In this document: piece after piece, positions 38,521 through 51,944 of the stretch
Numbering within the stretch: position 1 is the first letter of the stretch
Layout of the letters: the number at the start of each line of letters is the position of its first letter
IMG/VR virus record: IMGVR_UViG_3300023184_000062
Coordinates: 36,747 to 100,746 of that record
Length of the DNA: 64,000 nt
Source: a virus
Reading direction: 5' to 3' (one strand)
The notes under the pieces: generated by a model
Seen by the model: only the letters and a program-made list of their open reading frames with translations
Database searches by the model: none
What the model was told of the DNA's origin: nothing
Position numbers and translations under genes: made by a program

Positions 38521-39075
38521 ATGCGTGACATTATTACATTGCTTGAGGAAAAGAGTAAGCCTCAAGACATAGAAATTATACCCCTAAACTTCACCCCGGC
38601 TGAGGTTAGCCCCGTATTATCCAAAGATACACTAGATTTACATTACGGGAAATTAGCCCACGGTTACGCTGAACGCTACAACAACAAAGAGGGTGATAGA
38701 GATTTCAACTATGCAGGTGCTTTCCTGCATAACACATTATTCCCGCAGTTCCGTGAAGTAAGAAACAACAACAAGCCCAACGGCCCTATGTACGGGTTCA
38801 TCAATAAACACTTTAGCGACTATGACAACATGAAGTCTGAGTTTGAGACTGAGGCTATGAAGATACAGGGCAGCGGTTGGATATACTTGGCAACGGACGG
38901 GAAGATAAAGATAATACATAATCATCAAGTACGCAATGACATATTGTTGTTGATTGACTGGTGGGAACATGCGTTTTTATTAGATTACGGCAGTGATAAA
39001 AAGAAATACATCAAAGAACAGTGGAAGATCATTAATTGGAATGTTATTAACACTAGATGGGGAAAGAGTTTATAA
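38521..39075 (+). CDS. Fe/Mn superoxide dismutase-like protein with MRDII-type N-terminal helix (184 aa)
   Basis: MRDIITLLEEKSKPQ precedes an SOD domain. Fe/Mn-SOD metal ligands are all in place: H41 (LDLHYGK), H70 (FLHNTLF), D146 and H150 (LLLIDWWEHAFLLDY). The GSGWIYLATDGK and YIKEQWKIINW segments also match. It would convert superoxide to peroxide. The N-terminal extra helix resembles a capsid-targeting sequence, so the enzyme may be carried in the particle. Late, leaderless. Confidence 0.88.
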   Translation: MRDIITLLEEKSKPQDIEIIPLNFTPAEVSPVLSKDTLDLHYGKLAHGYAERYNNKEGDRDFNYAGAFLHNTLFPQFREVRNNNKPNGPMYGFINKHFSDYDNMKSEFETEAMKIQGSGWIYLATDGKIKIIHNHQVRNDILLLIDWWEHAFLLDYGSDKKKYIKEQWKIINWNVINTRWGKSL

Positions 39076-39085
39076 AGAGGAAAAC

Positions 39086-39967
39086 ATGAAAAAACTACTT
39101 ACAGCAGGATTTATAGCACTATTATTATTAGGTGGATGCGGCAAACAAGCGACACTAGGATCATCAACATTTACCCCTGGGTTTGATAATGATGACAAAA
39201 CTTGTACCACGGCCCCTATCATTAGTGGCAATAGTGTTACGTTTGGTAATGATACTACAAGTTGTGGTGGCAGAGTTGTATCTACGCAAGGATACAAGAA
39301 CATTACACAAATTCGTGCTACAGCAGACTTCAGTAAGTTAACAAGCAACTTTGTTACTAACACATTCTATATGATTAATAATCCTAATACTCCAGGATTA
39401 CAACCAAAAGGATCAAACTATTGTGATGCTGGTGGGAATAACGCAAGTTGGAATTGCCAAGAAATTGATTTCTTTGAAGGCAATAAGAATGTAGTATTCC
39501 AACATACAATGCACATTGGTGATGGTAGCAGTAGTGCTCCACAAAACTTTCAGTTTAGTTATTCAACAACTGATGACCAATGTTTTGTAAATCTAACTCC
39601 AACCACAGGATTAGTATCATGGAATGGTATTGATAAATCTAAACCAGTTGATATCATTATTGATATGGATGCGAATGGGATGACTGTAACATTCTCACAG
39701 GGCACAATCAAAACTATTGTTTACAAGATGGGATCAGGATATTCAGGTTCAACAACATTTACTACAGAACAATTACAACGCTGGCAACAAAGCAGAGCGC
39801 AGGGATATTGGTTGAATCTTAGCATGTGGCAAAGCATGTCGTGGTCTCCTGGAGCACCGCAAGGTTTCTATAATTGGACTTGCCCGTACGGTAATCTATG
39901 CACCACTGGCACATCATCATACTTTAAAGTTTACAACATTCAAGTAGATGCTGAGGGAACTATCTAA
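39086..39967 (+). CDS. lipoprotein with a GH16-like active-site motif (293 aa)
   Basis: MKKLLTAGFIALLLLGGCGK is a lipoprotein signal (lipobox LGGC). The mature part has NCQEIDFFEGNKNVVFQHTM; E-I-D-F-F-E matches the ExDxxE catalytic motif of GH16 glycoside hydrolases, and the flanking beta-rich sequence agrees with a jelly-roll. Many Cys, Trp and Asn. If active it would cut a polysaccharide at the cell surface. ATG at 39086 follows agagg. Ten bases after the SOD gene. Confidence 0.78.
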   Translation: MKKLLTAGFIALLLLGGCGKQATLGSSTFTPGFDNDDKTCTTAPIISGNSVTFGNDTTSCGGRVVSTQGYKNITQIRATADFSKLTSNFVTNTFYMINNPNTPGLQPKGSNYCDAGGNNASWNCQEIDFFEGNKNVVFQHTMHIGDGSSSAPQNFQFSYSTTDDQCFVNLTPTTGLVSWNGIDKSKPVDIIIDMDANGMTVTFSQGTIKTIVYKMGSGYSGSTTFTTEQLQRWQQSRAQGYWLNLSMWQSMSWSPGAPQGFYNWTCPYGNLCTTGTSSYFKVYNIQVDAEGTI

Positions 39968-39976
39968 GGTATTACC

Positions 39977-40768
39977 ATGAGAGCAAAAGAATTTTTAACT
40001 GAATTATTTCAAAGCCATAGCGGCTATGAAATAAATTCAGTGCCGTATGGTGATACAGTACAGAACGGACAGCTTAAATATGTCTTTGTTACCGATCCTG
40101 ATGATAAAAATGAATATGGACGTCAAGGTGAAGTAGTAATCAAACAAATCAAAGATGCCAATGTAGATTTAATCTTTGTAGAGTTTAACATTGAAGGCAG
40201 CACTGATACATCAGGGCTAGGTGATCAATTCAAAATTTTAGGTGCGGTGGTAAAAGCAGTTAATAGATATTGTAGAATATACAAGCCCAAATACATTGTG
40301 TTTGAAACAGAGGATCCTAAAAAGTTAAGCATGTACAAAGCAATGGTGCGTAGACAAGTATTTCCGGGATATCAAACTATTGTACAAAGTTTGGATGATT
40401 ACAATAAACTTATAGCAACTGACAAGGAACTTACTAATCAAATTGGACCTAGACTTGCCGGGTTTGCTGATGAGATGGTGATGTTACAAAGAACAGAAGG
40501 TGCTGATAATATAAAACCACCAGAAGTAAAAGGCCAGTATGTAATTTATGGCCTGAACAAATATAGAGGTAAAGTATTTCATAGATTAGATGCACCGTCA
40601 CAAGATAAAGCACTACAGTTTGCCCGTGAATGGATAGAACAAAACTCAGCGAGATTGGGCGAACGTTGGGGGCTTGACAGAGGTAGACACTGGGACCTAG
40701 CAAAAGATACACATGGTGAGTTTGCCCCTGCCCCTGCAGGTCAATATTCAGTAGTTGGACAAACCTAA
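39977..40768 (+). CDS. GNAT-like protein with MRAKEFLTEL start (263 aa)
   Basis: MRAKEFLTELFQSHSG is the best match here to the T4 capsid-targeting pattern (M-x-x-x-E-F-l-x-E). Residues 70-130 (VDLIFVEFNIEGSTDTSGLG, KYIVFETEDPKKLSMYKAMV) look like the divergent GNAT-fold domain of T4-type aquatic phages. C-terminal 70 residues are unrecognised. It shares one base with the next gene. Candidate packaged protein. Confidence 0.82.
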   Translation: MRAKEFLTELFQSHSGYEINSVPYGDTVQNGQLKYVFVTDPDDKNEYGRQGEVVIKQIKDANVDLIFVEFNIEGSTDTSGLGDQFKILGAVVKAVNRYCRIYKPKYIVFETEDPKKLSMYKAMVRRQVFPGYQTIVQSLDDYNKLIATDKELTNQIGPRLAGFADEMVMLQRTEGADNIKPPEVKGQYVIYGLNKYRGKVFHRLDAPSQDKALQFAREWIEQNSARLGERWGLDRGRHWDLAKDTHGEFAPAPAGQYSVVGQT

Positions 40769-42960
40769 TGAGAGCAAGTGAATTCACTAACTTTACTTAT
40801 AAAACTGAACCATACGAAGGTTGGAATGGTGACGGGTTAGTTGTTCGTGCTTATGATGGTAGCAATGAAGTTGGTCATGTTATTTTTGAACCCACAGAAG
40901 ATGATAATACACAATGGTATGCTGTTGATGTTGAAGTAGAAGAACCTTATCAACGCAAAGGTATTGCTAGTAAAATGTATGACATTGCTAAAAAAGCAGC
41001 AACACAACAGGGTGCTATCATAGTAAAAAGTCATACACAAACTGATGCTGGTCGTGGCTTATGGCAAGATAAACTAGTTTGGGAAGCAGAAGCAAACAAG
41101 ACTACATTGAACAACATGTACGGCGGACATTTCCCTGACCGTGATGAAGAATTTTGGGACTATGTTACTCCTCGTGAACTTGGGCAAGCATTGACAGTTG
41201 AAACAATGCCTAAGCACAAAGTGTTGATTATATTACTCAGTCAATATCGTGCGGAACACATTGATGATATAACTGATATGCTTGATGATGACCAACAAGA
41301 GATTGTTCAATCATATGTTAATGATCCAGCACTATCAAGCAAAACAATAGTTGTTGCTAATAACAAAATTATTGACGGGAATCATCGTGCATTGGCAGCA
41401 GCGATTAAAGGTGTTCCTATCAATTATGTTAATTTAGCAGAATTAGATGAAGAACCGATAGATGAATCTACTAACGATGCTGCGAAATCCTGGATTGAAA
41501 AAGTCTATTCCAAATATCCACACACCATGCAGAACAATCATGTTATGGTCTGGGGTGAAGGTGATGAACAACAGTTTGCTATGTTTGAATTAACACCTAG
41601 TTTTAGCAAGCGCGGTGCAGTAGAAGTCAAGTGGTTTCAAGCATATCCATTACGTCAAGGCGTTGGCAGTCGTGCTATGAAAGAATTACAGGCATTAGCC
41701 CGTGAAGATGGCATTACACTAACATTGTTTCCTTGGGACAAGGGTCAAGTAAGTCAGGCTAAACTAACGAAGTTTTACAAAGGGCAAGGCTTTACTCCAA
41801 CTGTTAAAGGCGGTAAGGCTATGTCATGGGCGCCTGAATTAAACGAAGAACTTAGAGTTGATGTGCCCAATGAAGAATGGTTGCAAGACGCAATTGACTA
41901 TGCTAAAAGTAAAAGTCCCGATCGTTACGGCTTACCCTACATGGGCAAAACTACTGCCACCGTTAGGAATATTGACGTTCCACTACGTATATTAAGACGA
42001 ATACCAGGTATGCGTCAAGAGCAATCAAAGATACGACACCACGATCTTGCTGCTATTAGAAAAATAATGAGTACCACTGGTAAACTACCACTACACGGAC
42101 ATACTGGACAAGAATATAAACCTTTTATTAATGTAGCATACGATGGCAGTGCCTGGGTCAATGAAGGTAATCATAGGATCATGGCCGCGGCTGAACTTGG
42201 ATGGGAGTCATTACCAGTAGAGATTTCATATTTTGATGGTGGTGAAAGAATTAAAGATGGGCCCATGTATCCTGGACGTATTGGATTGGGAGCGCCACCT
42301 TTAGATGAAGCAGAAGTAGGCACAACAAATGCCAAAACAATTGCTAATCAATTAAAAGCAGCTGGTTATTCAAATGTAGGTACAGGTGCTGATTCTACTG
42401 TATGGGCCAAGGATGATAGTCATATCATTAAGATATTGATGCCAGAAGATTTGGGCACTAAAGCAGAACAAGTATTTCGTAAGTTTTATGAATTTGCTAT
42501 GTCACATCAAGATTTAGAATGTATGCCAAGATTTAATGAGGTAAACACAGTTGATATTAATGGTAAAGATTATACACAGATTGAGATGGAAAGATTAGCA
42601 CCCATAGAAAAAGGCACTTTCATGGAAGGTGTTATTTGGTTCTTTAGTGATTTTTGTCAAGCACGAGAGTCATGGGATAAAGTAGACCATGCTATGGGAT
42701 TATCAGATACTTGGGAATGGTATCCGTATGCTAAGAGTTCAAAGTCTATTGCTAATGTTTATGTTAGACAATGGCAAGATTTAATGTATGATAAAAAATC
42801 ATACTCCATGTACAGACAGCTATATAATGTAATGAAGTTATTATATATCACAGGTACAATTAACAAATTCGGATGGGATTTGCATACGGCAAATGTCATG
42901 CAACGAAGTAACGGTCAACCAGTAATTATTGACCCGTGGTTTAGCGAAGGAACATCATAA
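40768..42960 (+). CDS. multidomain GNAT-ParB-GNAT-ParB-kinase-like protein (730 aa)
   Basis: Domains in order: MRASEF start; GNAT 1 with [20 protein letters not shown] (59-78); ParB/sulfiredoxin-type [12 protein letters not shown] (201-212); GNAT 2 with [15 protein letters not shown] (293-307); second ParB-type site [15 protein letters not shown] (463-477); a C-terminal kinase-like domain with K555 (HIIKIL), the catalytic-loop-like D704-L-H-T-A-N709 and D722-P-W. The two GNATs and two ParB-like sites suggest an internal duplication. Could acetylate and phosphorylate host targets. The order of domains is, to my knowledge, unusual. Confidence 0.82.
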   Translation: MRASEFTNFTYKTEPYEGWNGDGLVVRAYDGSNEVGHVIFEPTEDDNTQWYAVDVEVEEPYQRKGIASKMYDIAKKAATQQGAIIVKSHTQTDAGRGLWQDKLVWEAEANKTTLNNMYGGHFPDRDEEFWDYVTPRELGQALTVETMPKHKVLIILLSQYRAEHIDDITDMLDDDQQEIVQSYVNDPALSSKTIVVANNKIIDGNHRALAAAIKGVPINYVNLAELDEEPIDESTNDAAKSWIEKVYSKYPHTMQNNHVMVWGEGDEQQFAMFELTPSFSKRGAVEVKWFQAYPLRQGVGSRAMKELQALAREDGITLTLFPWDKGQVSQAKLTKFYKGQGFTPTVKGGKAMSWAPELNEELRVDVPNEEWLQDAIDYAKSKSPDRYGLPYMGKTTATVRNIDVPLRILRRIPGMRQEQSKIRHHDLAAIRKIMSTTGKLPLHGHTGQEYKPFINVAYDGSAWVNEGNHRIMAAAELGWESLPVEISYFDGGERIKDGPMYPGRIGLGAPPLDEAEVGTTNAKTIANQLKAAGYSNVGTGADSTVWAKDDSHIIKILMPEDLGTKAEQVFRKFYEFAMSHQDLECMPRFNEVNTVDINGKDYTQIEMERLAPIEKGTFMEGVIWFFSDFCQARESWDKVDHAMGLSDTWEWYPYAKSSKSIANVYVRQWQDLMYDKKSYSMYRQLYNVMKLLYITGTINKFGWDLHTANVMQRSNGQPVIIDPWFSEGTS

Positions 42961-43286
42961 TGTTAACAGTAACGGAAGCAGCAGAAACAAAGATATCAGA
43001 CATTTTACTAGAGGAAAACAACCCTGCATTAAAATTAAGAATGTATGTACAGGGAGGCGGATGCTCAGGAATGAGTTATGGATTTACATTAGATGAAGAA
43101 CAAAATGAAGATGATTTTGAAATTACATTGGAATCATCTAGCGTATTAGTTGATGCAATGTCAATGCAATATGTGTCCGGTGCGACAATTGACTATAAAG
43201 ATGACTTATCTGGCAGTCAATTTGTGATTAAAAACCCCAATGCAGAGACAACTTGTGGGTGTGGGAGTAGCTTTAGTCCTGGGTAA
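42960..43286 (+). CDS. HesB/IscA-type iron-sulfur carrier (108 aa)
   Basis: A-type Fe-S carrier: Cys ligands C35 ([12 protein letters not shown]), C99 and C101 (TTCGCGSSF), all three present. Length normal (E. coli IscA 107). Such genes are known in T4-like cyanophages. Starts on the last base of the kinase gene's stop. Could support Fe-S enzymes made by host or phage. Confidence 0.94.
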   Translation: MLTVTEAAETKISDILLEENNPALKLRMYVQGGGCSGMSYGFTLDEEQNEDDFEITLESSSVLVDAMSMQYVSGATIDYKDDLSGSQFVIKNPNAETTCGCGSSFSPG

Positions 43287-43306
43287 ATGACGATTTAGTC
43301 CTTATT

Positions 43307-43314
43307 GATAAATA
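43307..43314 (+). promoter_or_regulatory. late promoter box GATAAATA
   Basis: GATAAATA 18 bases before the ATG at 43333, with aagga between them. Confidence 0.6.
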
Positions 43315-43332
43315 CATAATAAGGATTAAATC

Positions 43333-44409
43333 ATGGCAATTTCAGGTCAACAGGTTATAAGAATTGGGTTACCCAACGAATCAGCTAATAGTGATTCATT
43401 ATACACCGCATTTAACAAAGCAGCAAATAACTTTGCTAATCTATTTGCATGTGCAAGCCCAACACTTACATTTGCAAATGGGCTAGGAACGATAGCAAAT
43501 GCAAATTCAACAACAAATGTAGTAAGAATTGAGAATGCCGGTGTAGTTAATATTGTTGCAGGAACTAATATTACTGTAAGTGAAAAAGACGCAAATGGTA
43601 ATGTAACAATCAATTCAACCGGTGGTGGAAGTGGTGCCGGTGGGACAGTAACTAGTATTGGGGTTACTTCCGATGCTAATATAATTTTAGTTACAAATAG
43701 TCCAATTACCAGTAGTGGGAATATTGCGATTACGTTGGCTAATACGGGAGTTACCCCGGGGAATTACACTTATCCTACTATGCAAGTTGACCAGTATGGT
43801 CGTGTAGTCACTATATCAAATGCTGCATCAGTAGGTACAGTTACTAGTGTTGGGTTAGTTGCCTCAGGTACAGGATTATTAATATCCGGTGGACCAATAA
43901 CTAGTGCAGGTAATATAACTATAACTAACACCGGGGTAACTAGATTAAGTGCAGGCACTGGTATCAGTTTAAGCGGGAGCACTGGTAATATCACTATCAG
44001 TTCTACTACAACAGGTGGAACAGTAACTAGTGTTGGAGTATCAAGTAATACACTAACAATAACAAATCCTACAGTAACAACCACTGGAACTATCAATATT
44101 GAATCTCCGATTGGCAGTAGCAGCGAGAATTTAACATCTGGATCAGCAGCAAACTTAAGTGTAACCGCAAGTTACTTTACAACATCAACCGCTAGTACAG
44201 CAACATTGGCAGCAGGAACTGCCGGTCTAATCAAAACATTTATGATGGTAGCAGACGGTGGCGATATGGTTATCACAGTAAGTAATGCTGGATGGAAAGC
44301 AAGCGGCACCGGAACAATTACATTTAACGATATCGGTGATGGCTGCACATTGCAATATATTAATAGCAAGTGGTACTGTATCGGACAAAATGGCGTAACG
44401 TTTGGATAA
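43333..44409 (+). CDS. fibre-like structural protein (358 aa)
   Basis: MAISGQQVIRIGLPNESANS start, with two Gly/Thr/Ser-rich repeats each built on GGTVTSIGV / GTVTSVGLVASGTGL / GGTVTSVGVSSN patterns, which are typical of fibre proteins in T4-type aquatic phages. C-terminal region with GTGTITFNDIGDGCTLQYIN and WYCIGQNG, seen at the tips of similar proteins. Likely tail-fibre or baseplate-linked protein. Late promoter. Confidence 0.85.
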   Translation: MAISGQQVIRIGLPNESANSDSLYTAFNKAANNFANLFACASPTLTFANGLGTIANANSTTNVVRIENAGVVNIVAGTNITVSEKDANGNVTINSTGGGSGAGGTVTSIGVTSDANIILVTNSPITSSGNIAITLANTGVTPGNYTYPTMQVDQYGRVVTISNAASVGTVTSVGLVASGTGLLISGGPITSAGNITITNTGVTRLSAGTGISLSGSTGNITISSTTTGGTVTSVGVSSNTLTITNPTVTTTGTINIESPIGSSSENLTSGSAANLSVTASYFTTSTASTATLAAGTAGLIKTFMMVADGGDMVITVSNAGWKASGTGTITFNDIGDGCTLQYINSKWYCIGQNGVTFG

Positions 44410-44428
44410 TAATAATAAGGAATAGTAA

Positions 44429-48289
<3,861 letters not shown>

Positions 48290-48291
48290 CA

Positions 48292-48299
48292 GTTAAATA
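48292..48299 (+). promoter_or_regulatory. late-type box GTTAAATA, leaderless type
   Basis: Four bases between the box and the ATG at 48304; it lies just after the fibre stop. Confidence 0.45.
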
Positions 48300-48303
48300 G
48301 ATT

Positions 48304-49149
48304 ATGAAACAAGACCCAAGTACAATAATTGATATAGAACAGGATCCTGGCTTACATCGTATACCTTTCGTTCAAAAAGTAACTAAGGCTATACCGTCAT
48401 TTAGTATCCCTAAATATCATTGGGTCAAAGATAAAATAGATACAAGAGATCATCCATATCAACTAACAAATCAAACACAATCTAATGTTGTTGACTTAAG
48501 AGAATATTGCTCACCAATAGAAGACCAAGGCAATTTAGGTAGCTGTACAGGTAATGCTATAGCAGGTGCAATAGAATTACTACACAAAAGACAAAATAGG
48601 ACACTTGACATAAGCCGCTTGTTCATATACTACTATGAAAGATTATTAATTGGTACAGTGAATTATGATAGTGGTGCATACATACGTGATGGCATCAAAG
48701 CATGTTATACATATGGTGCTCCAACAGAAAACTTATGGCCATACAATATAAGTAAGTTTAGAACTGCTCCATCAAAAACAGCATTGACTGATGCGGCAAA
48801 AAGAAAAGTTACATCATATCAAAGAGCAGCGGACTTTAACGCAGTAATAGATGCTATCACTAGTGGATATCCAGTTACAATTGGGTTTAGTGTATATTCA
48901 AGTTTTGATACTAAAACAGTAGCAAAAACAGGTATTATGCCATATCCTAATGTCAACAAAGAAAGATTATTGGGCGGACATGCTGTACTATTAGTTGGCT
49001 ACAACAAAAACAATAACACATTCATAGCTAGAAACAGTTGGGGAACAAATTGGGGTGACAACGGTTACTTCTATATGCCCTTTCAAGTAATAAAAAACAA
49101 TACAATGAGTGGTGATTTTTGGGTTATAAAATCAATCAGTAATCCTTAA
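48304..49149 (+). CDS. papain-like (C1) cysteine protease (281 aa)
   Basis: Catalytic residues in order: Q75 (oxyanion, in DQGNLGSCTGNA), C81, H226 (LLGGHAVLLVGY), N244 (ARNSWGTNWGDNGYF). A pro-like N-terminus of about 60 residues precedes VVDLREYCSPIEDQG. No signal peptide. C1 proteases lie near fibre genes in several aquatic phages; a role in fibre maturation or degradation of a host surface protein is possible. Late, leaderless. Confidence 0.9.
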   Translation: MKQDPSTIIDIEQDPGLHRIPFVQKVTKAIPSFSIPKYHWVKDKIDTRDHPYQLTNQTQSNVVDLREYCSPIEDQGNLGSCTGNAIAGAIELLHKRQNRTLDISRLFIYYYERLLIGTVNYDSGAYIRDGIKACYTYGAPTENLWPYNISKFRTAPSKTALTDAAKRKVTSYQRAADFNAVIDAITSGYPVTIGFSVYSSFDTKTVAKTGIMPYPNVNKERLLGGHAVLLVGYNKNNNTFIARNSWGTNWGDNGYFYMPFQVIKNNTMSGDFWVIKSISNP

Positions 49150-49152
49150 TAA

Positions 49153-49160
49153 GATAAATA
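49153..49160 (+). promoter_or_regulatory. late promoter box GATAAATA
   Basis: GATAAATA 21 bases before ATG 49182, with aaagga between. Confidence 0.55.
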
Positions 49161-49181
49161 TATAGATATAAAGGAAAAACC

Positions 49182-49484
49182 ATGACAATGGAAATAGGAT
49201 CAGGGATAACTATAGGCGGCGGAATAAGTCTAGTCACACCAAACGTATTAGTTATTCCACTAAACGACACCGGCGGGTTAACTGGTTGGTCTGCTGTATC
49301 AGCAGGAATACCATATAGTCCCACAGTTATCAGCCAATTTCCAGTAGGCAGTATAATCACTTTTCAAGATAATACTACATCAACCATTGATGCGTGGGAT
49401 CCTTATGCACCTACTTACATTGATATTTTTTGGATTGGAAACAAAACTGGCAATATATTCCCAATCACATTAACATCAGTATAA
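49182..49484 (+). CDS. small virion-like protein (100 aa)
   Basis: Starts MTMEIGSGITIGGGISLVTP. The phrase GxGITIGxGI recurs at the start of the protein at 49506. Thr/Ile/Pro-rich beta protein with WDPYAPTYIDIFW. Probable fibre or tip component; function unknown. An alternative ATG is at 49188. Confidence 0.78.
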   Translation: MTMEIGSGITIGGGISLVTPNVLVIPLNDTGGLTGWSAVSAGIPYSPTVISQFPVGSIITFQDNTTSTIDAWDPYAPTYIDIFWIGNKTGNIFPITLTSV

Positions 49485-49505
49485 TAATTATTTTAAAGGA
49501 ACAAC

Positions 49506-50216
49506 ATGGTAGCACCATTAACAATCGGACCAGGAATTACAATTGGAGAAGGAATTGAGATTGGCGTTCCGCCAGAATTAATGTTGAGTTTAGATGCCGC
49601 TGGTTATACAAGCGGACCGTGGATAGATAGTGTTTCAAGTCGTTCATTTACATTATACGGCGGAGTAACATATAGTGGTAGTAATGGCGGCGCCTTATCA
49701 TTTGATCCAGCAAGTGGTCAATATGCTCAATGTACTTCAAGTTTACCTGACTTAAGTACATGGTCAGTTGAAGTATGGCATTACTATACTGACACAAATA
49801 CAGGAGAAAGACCTTGTATTATTACTGAAATATACCCGGGTGTCACCGGGCAACTTAATTACTTCTTGGGAAGTTTAACTACCAACAGTCCAGATTTACA
49901 ATCAGGATACTTCAATGGGGGATTTCAAACAACCCCAACAGGATATACATTAACAGCAGGTAACTGGTATCAGATCGTAGGAACATATGATGGTTCAAAT
50001 GTAAAACTATATGTCAATAACACATTAGTTGGACAAGCTACAGCATCCGGCAGTCAACCAATATCTAGTCAAGGTGGTATCAATATAATGCGCCGTTGGG
50101 ACAATCCAGAATACTGGGGCGGTAAGTTAGGCATAGTTAATGTATACAAAGGGTCATTAAGTGCTGGATTAATTAATTCTAGTTGGAATGCAAACAAAGC
50201 ACGATTCGGACTATAA
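49506..50216 (+). CDS. LamG/concanavalin-like virion protein (236 aa)
   Basis: Starts with PLTIGPGITIGEGIEIG like its neighbour. LamG-type jelly roll from about 35 to 225: LSFDPASGQYAQC, TWSVEVWHYYTDTN, NWYQIVGTYDGSNVKLYVNN, WGGKLGIVNVYKG. Proteins of this type occur on aquatic phage virions and likely bind glycans. The aaagga site is clear. Confidence 0.85.
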   Translation: MVAPLTIGPGITIGEGIEIGVPPELMLSLDAAGYTSGPWIDSVSSRSFTLYGGVTYSGSNGGALSFDPASGQYAQCTSSLPDLSTWSVEVWHYYTDTNTGERPCIITEIYPGVTGQLNYFLGSLTTNSPDLQSGYFNGGFQTTPTGYTLTAGNWYQIVGTYDGSNVKLYVNNTLVGQATASGSQPISSQGGINIMRRWDNPEYWGGKLGIVNVYKGSLSAGLINSSWNANKARFGL

Positions 50217-50242
50217 TTATTTTTTGGTAACACAAGGCCTAG

Positions 50243-50250
50243 ATTAAATA
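50243..50250 (+). promoter_or_regulatory. late-type box ATTAAATA, leaderless type
   Basis: Five bases between ATTAAATA and the ATG at 50256, with no Shine-Dalgarno. Confidence 0.45.
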
Positions 50251-50255
50251 TCTAA

Positions 50256-51386
50256 ATGAATAACAAATTTAGATTCCATATACTAGGTTTACCGCATACG
50301 GTTACAAGCAAAGAATACAATGCGTGTGCTTACACGCAGAAGGTTGTCAAATTTGGCAAGATGATGAAGGCCCGTGGCCATACAATCATTCACTATGGAC
50401 ATGAAGATAGCGATTTAGTTTGCGATGAACATGTAACCGTAATCACAAATGAAGATTGGAAAATTGCTTACGGCGATTATGATTGGCGTAAAAACTTTTT
50501 CAAATTCAGCACAGATGACCATGCTTATCAAACATTCTTTGCTAATGCTATAAGAGAAGTTGGAAAACGCAAACAAAAGAACGACTTCATATTACCCTTC
50601 TGGGGTAGTGGTGTAAGACCAATCTGTGATGCACATCCAGATATGATTACAGTAGAACCAGGCATTGGTTATGCAGGTGGTCATTGGGCACGTTGGAAGA
50701 TATTTGAAAGTTACGCTATCTATCACGCTTACTATGGACTAGATGCAGTTGGTACTTGTAAATCAGATTGGTATGATGCTGTTATACCAAACTACTTTGA
50801 TCCAGATGACTTTGACTTCAAAGAAGAAAAACAAGATTACTTCTTGTTCTTGGGAAGAGTATACAATGGTAAAGGTATTCATGTAGCAATACAAGCAACA
50901 GAAGCGATTGGTGCTAAACTAATCATTGCAGGACAGAATCCAGAGAACTTAGAATTTCCTCCTCACGTAGAGTTTGCAGGTTACGCTGATGTAGCTAAAC
51001 GCAAAGAGTTAATGAGTAACGCTAAAGCTGCATTCGTTCCATCAATGTATGTTGAACCGTTTGGTGGCGTACAAATTGAAATGTTAATGAGTGGCACACC
51101 TACAATCACAACTGACTGGGGTAGTTTCACAGAGAACAATGTTCATGGATACACTGGATATCGTTGTCATACATTTGATCAGTTTGTGTGGGCAGCAAAA
51201 AACATTCATAACATTGATCCAAAGAATTGCAGAAAGTTTGCTGAAAACTTTACACTAGAACGTGTTGCACCTATGTATGAAGAATACTTTCAAATGGTAT
51301 TAGATGTACATGAAGGCAAAGGATGGTATCAAATGCATGAGGACAGAACAAATATGAATTGGTTAAAGAAAGACTTACCAACATGA
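50256..51386 (+). CDS. GT-B glycosyltransferase (376 aa)
   Basis: Family GT4-like: C-terminal [35 protein letters not shown], then [20 protein letters not shown] with the E-x(7)-E signature (EPFGGVQIE). N-terminal half with [15 protein letters not shown]. It would transfer a sugar from a nucleotide donor to a lipid, protein or glycan. First gene of a four-gene sugar cluster with overlapping ends; late and leaderless, so virion glycosylation is plausible. Confidence 0.9.
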   Translation: MNNKFRFHILGLPHTVTSKEYNACAYTQKVVKFGKMMKARGHTIIHYGHEDSDLVCDEHVTVITNEDWKIAYGDYDWRKNFFKFSTDDHAYQTFFANAIREVGKRKQKNDFILPFWGSGVRPICDAHPDMITVEPGIGYAGGHWARWKIFESYAIYHAYYGLDAVGTCKSDWYDAVIPNYFDPDDFDFKEEKQDYFLFLGRVYNGKGIHVAIQATEAIGAKLIIAGQNPENLEFPPHVEFAGYADVAKRKELMSNAKAAFVPSMYVEPFGGVQIEMLMSGTPTITTDWGSFTENNVHGYTGYRCHTFDQFVWAAKNIHNIDPKNCRKFAENFTLERVAPMYEEYFQMVLDVHEGKGWYQMHEDRTNMNWLKKDLPT

Positions 51387-51943
51387 GCGATGATCACAAA
51401 TTTGAAATAGAGTATTGGGGCAACTGTGCTAATACTTTTGATGAAGATCAAAAGCATTATGTCTATGCTAAGTTTATGGAGATAACACGCATAGGTTATT
51501 CATTTGATGCACAAAACAAACGCATACTTGACATAGGCGGTGGCCCAAGTTCTATGCTTCTTAAGTGTAAGAACTTAGCTGAAGGTAAAGTCTGTGACCC
51601 TATTGACTATCCTGAATGGACTAAACTACGCTATGCTGGACATAACATCAGCGTTAATGTTCAACCAGGTGAAGAAGTTAATGAAGAAGGATGGGATGAA
51701 GTTTGGATTTACAATTGCTTACAGCATGTTGAAAGTGTAGAACGAATCATCAACAATGCTAAACGAGCAGCCCCTGTACTAAGACTATTTGAATGGATTG
51801 ATATTCCAGCACATGATGGACATCCTTTTGAACTAACTAAACAGATGCTAGACGATATCATCGGCTTACCAGGATCAGGTACTGTAACATTGCGTGAGTC
51901 AGGCTGCTATGGTAAAGCCTACTATGGCGTATTCAAACAATGA
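51383..51943 (+). CDS. SAM-dependent methyltransferase-like protein (186 aa)
   Basis: Motif I is [18 protein letters not shown], then [20 protein letters not shown] (motif IV and post region). Class I methyltransferase fold. The ATG overlaps the GT stop (ATGA). Likely methylates a sugar or protein in the cluster. Confidence 0.83.
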   Translation: MSDDHKFEIEYWGNCANTFDEDQKHYVYAKFMEITRIGYSFDAQNKRILDIGGGPSSMLLKCKNLAEGKVCDPIDYPEWTKLRYAGHNISVNVQPGEEVNEEGWDEVWIYNCLQHVESVERIINNAKRAAPVLRLFEWIDIPAHDGHPFELTKQMLDDIIGLPGSGTVTLRESGCYGKAYYGVFKQ

Positions 51944-51944
51944 A

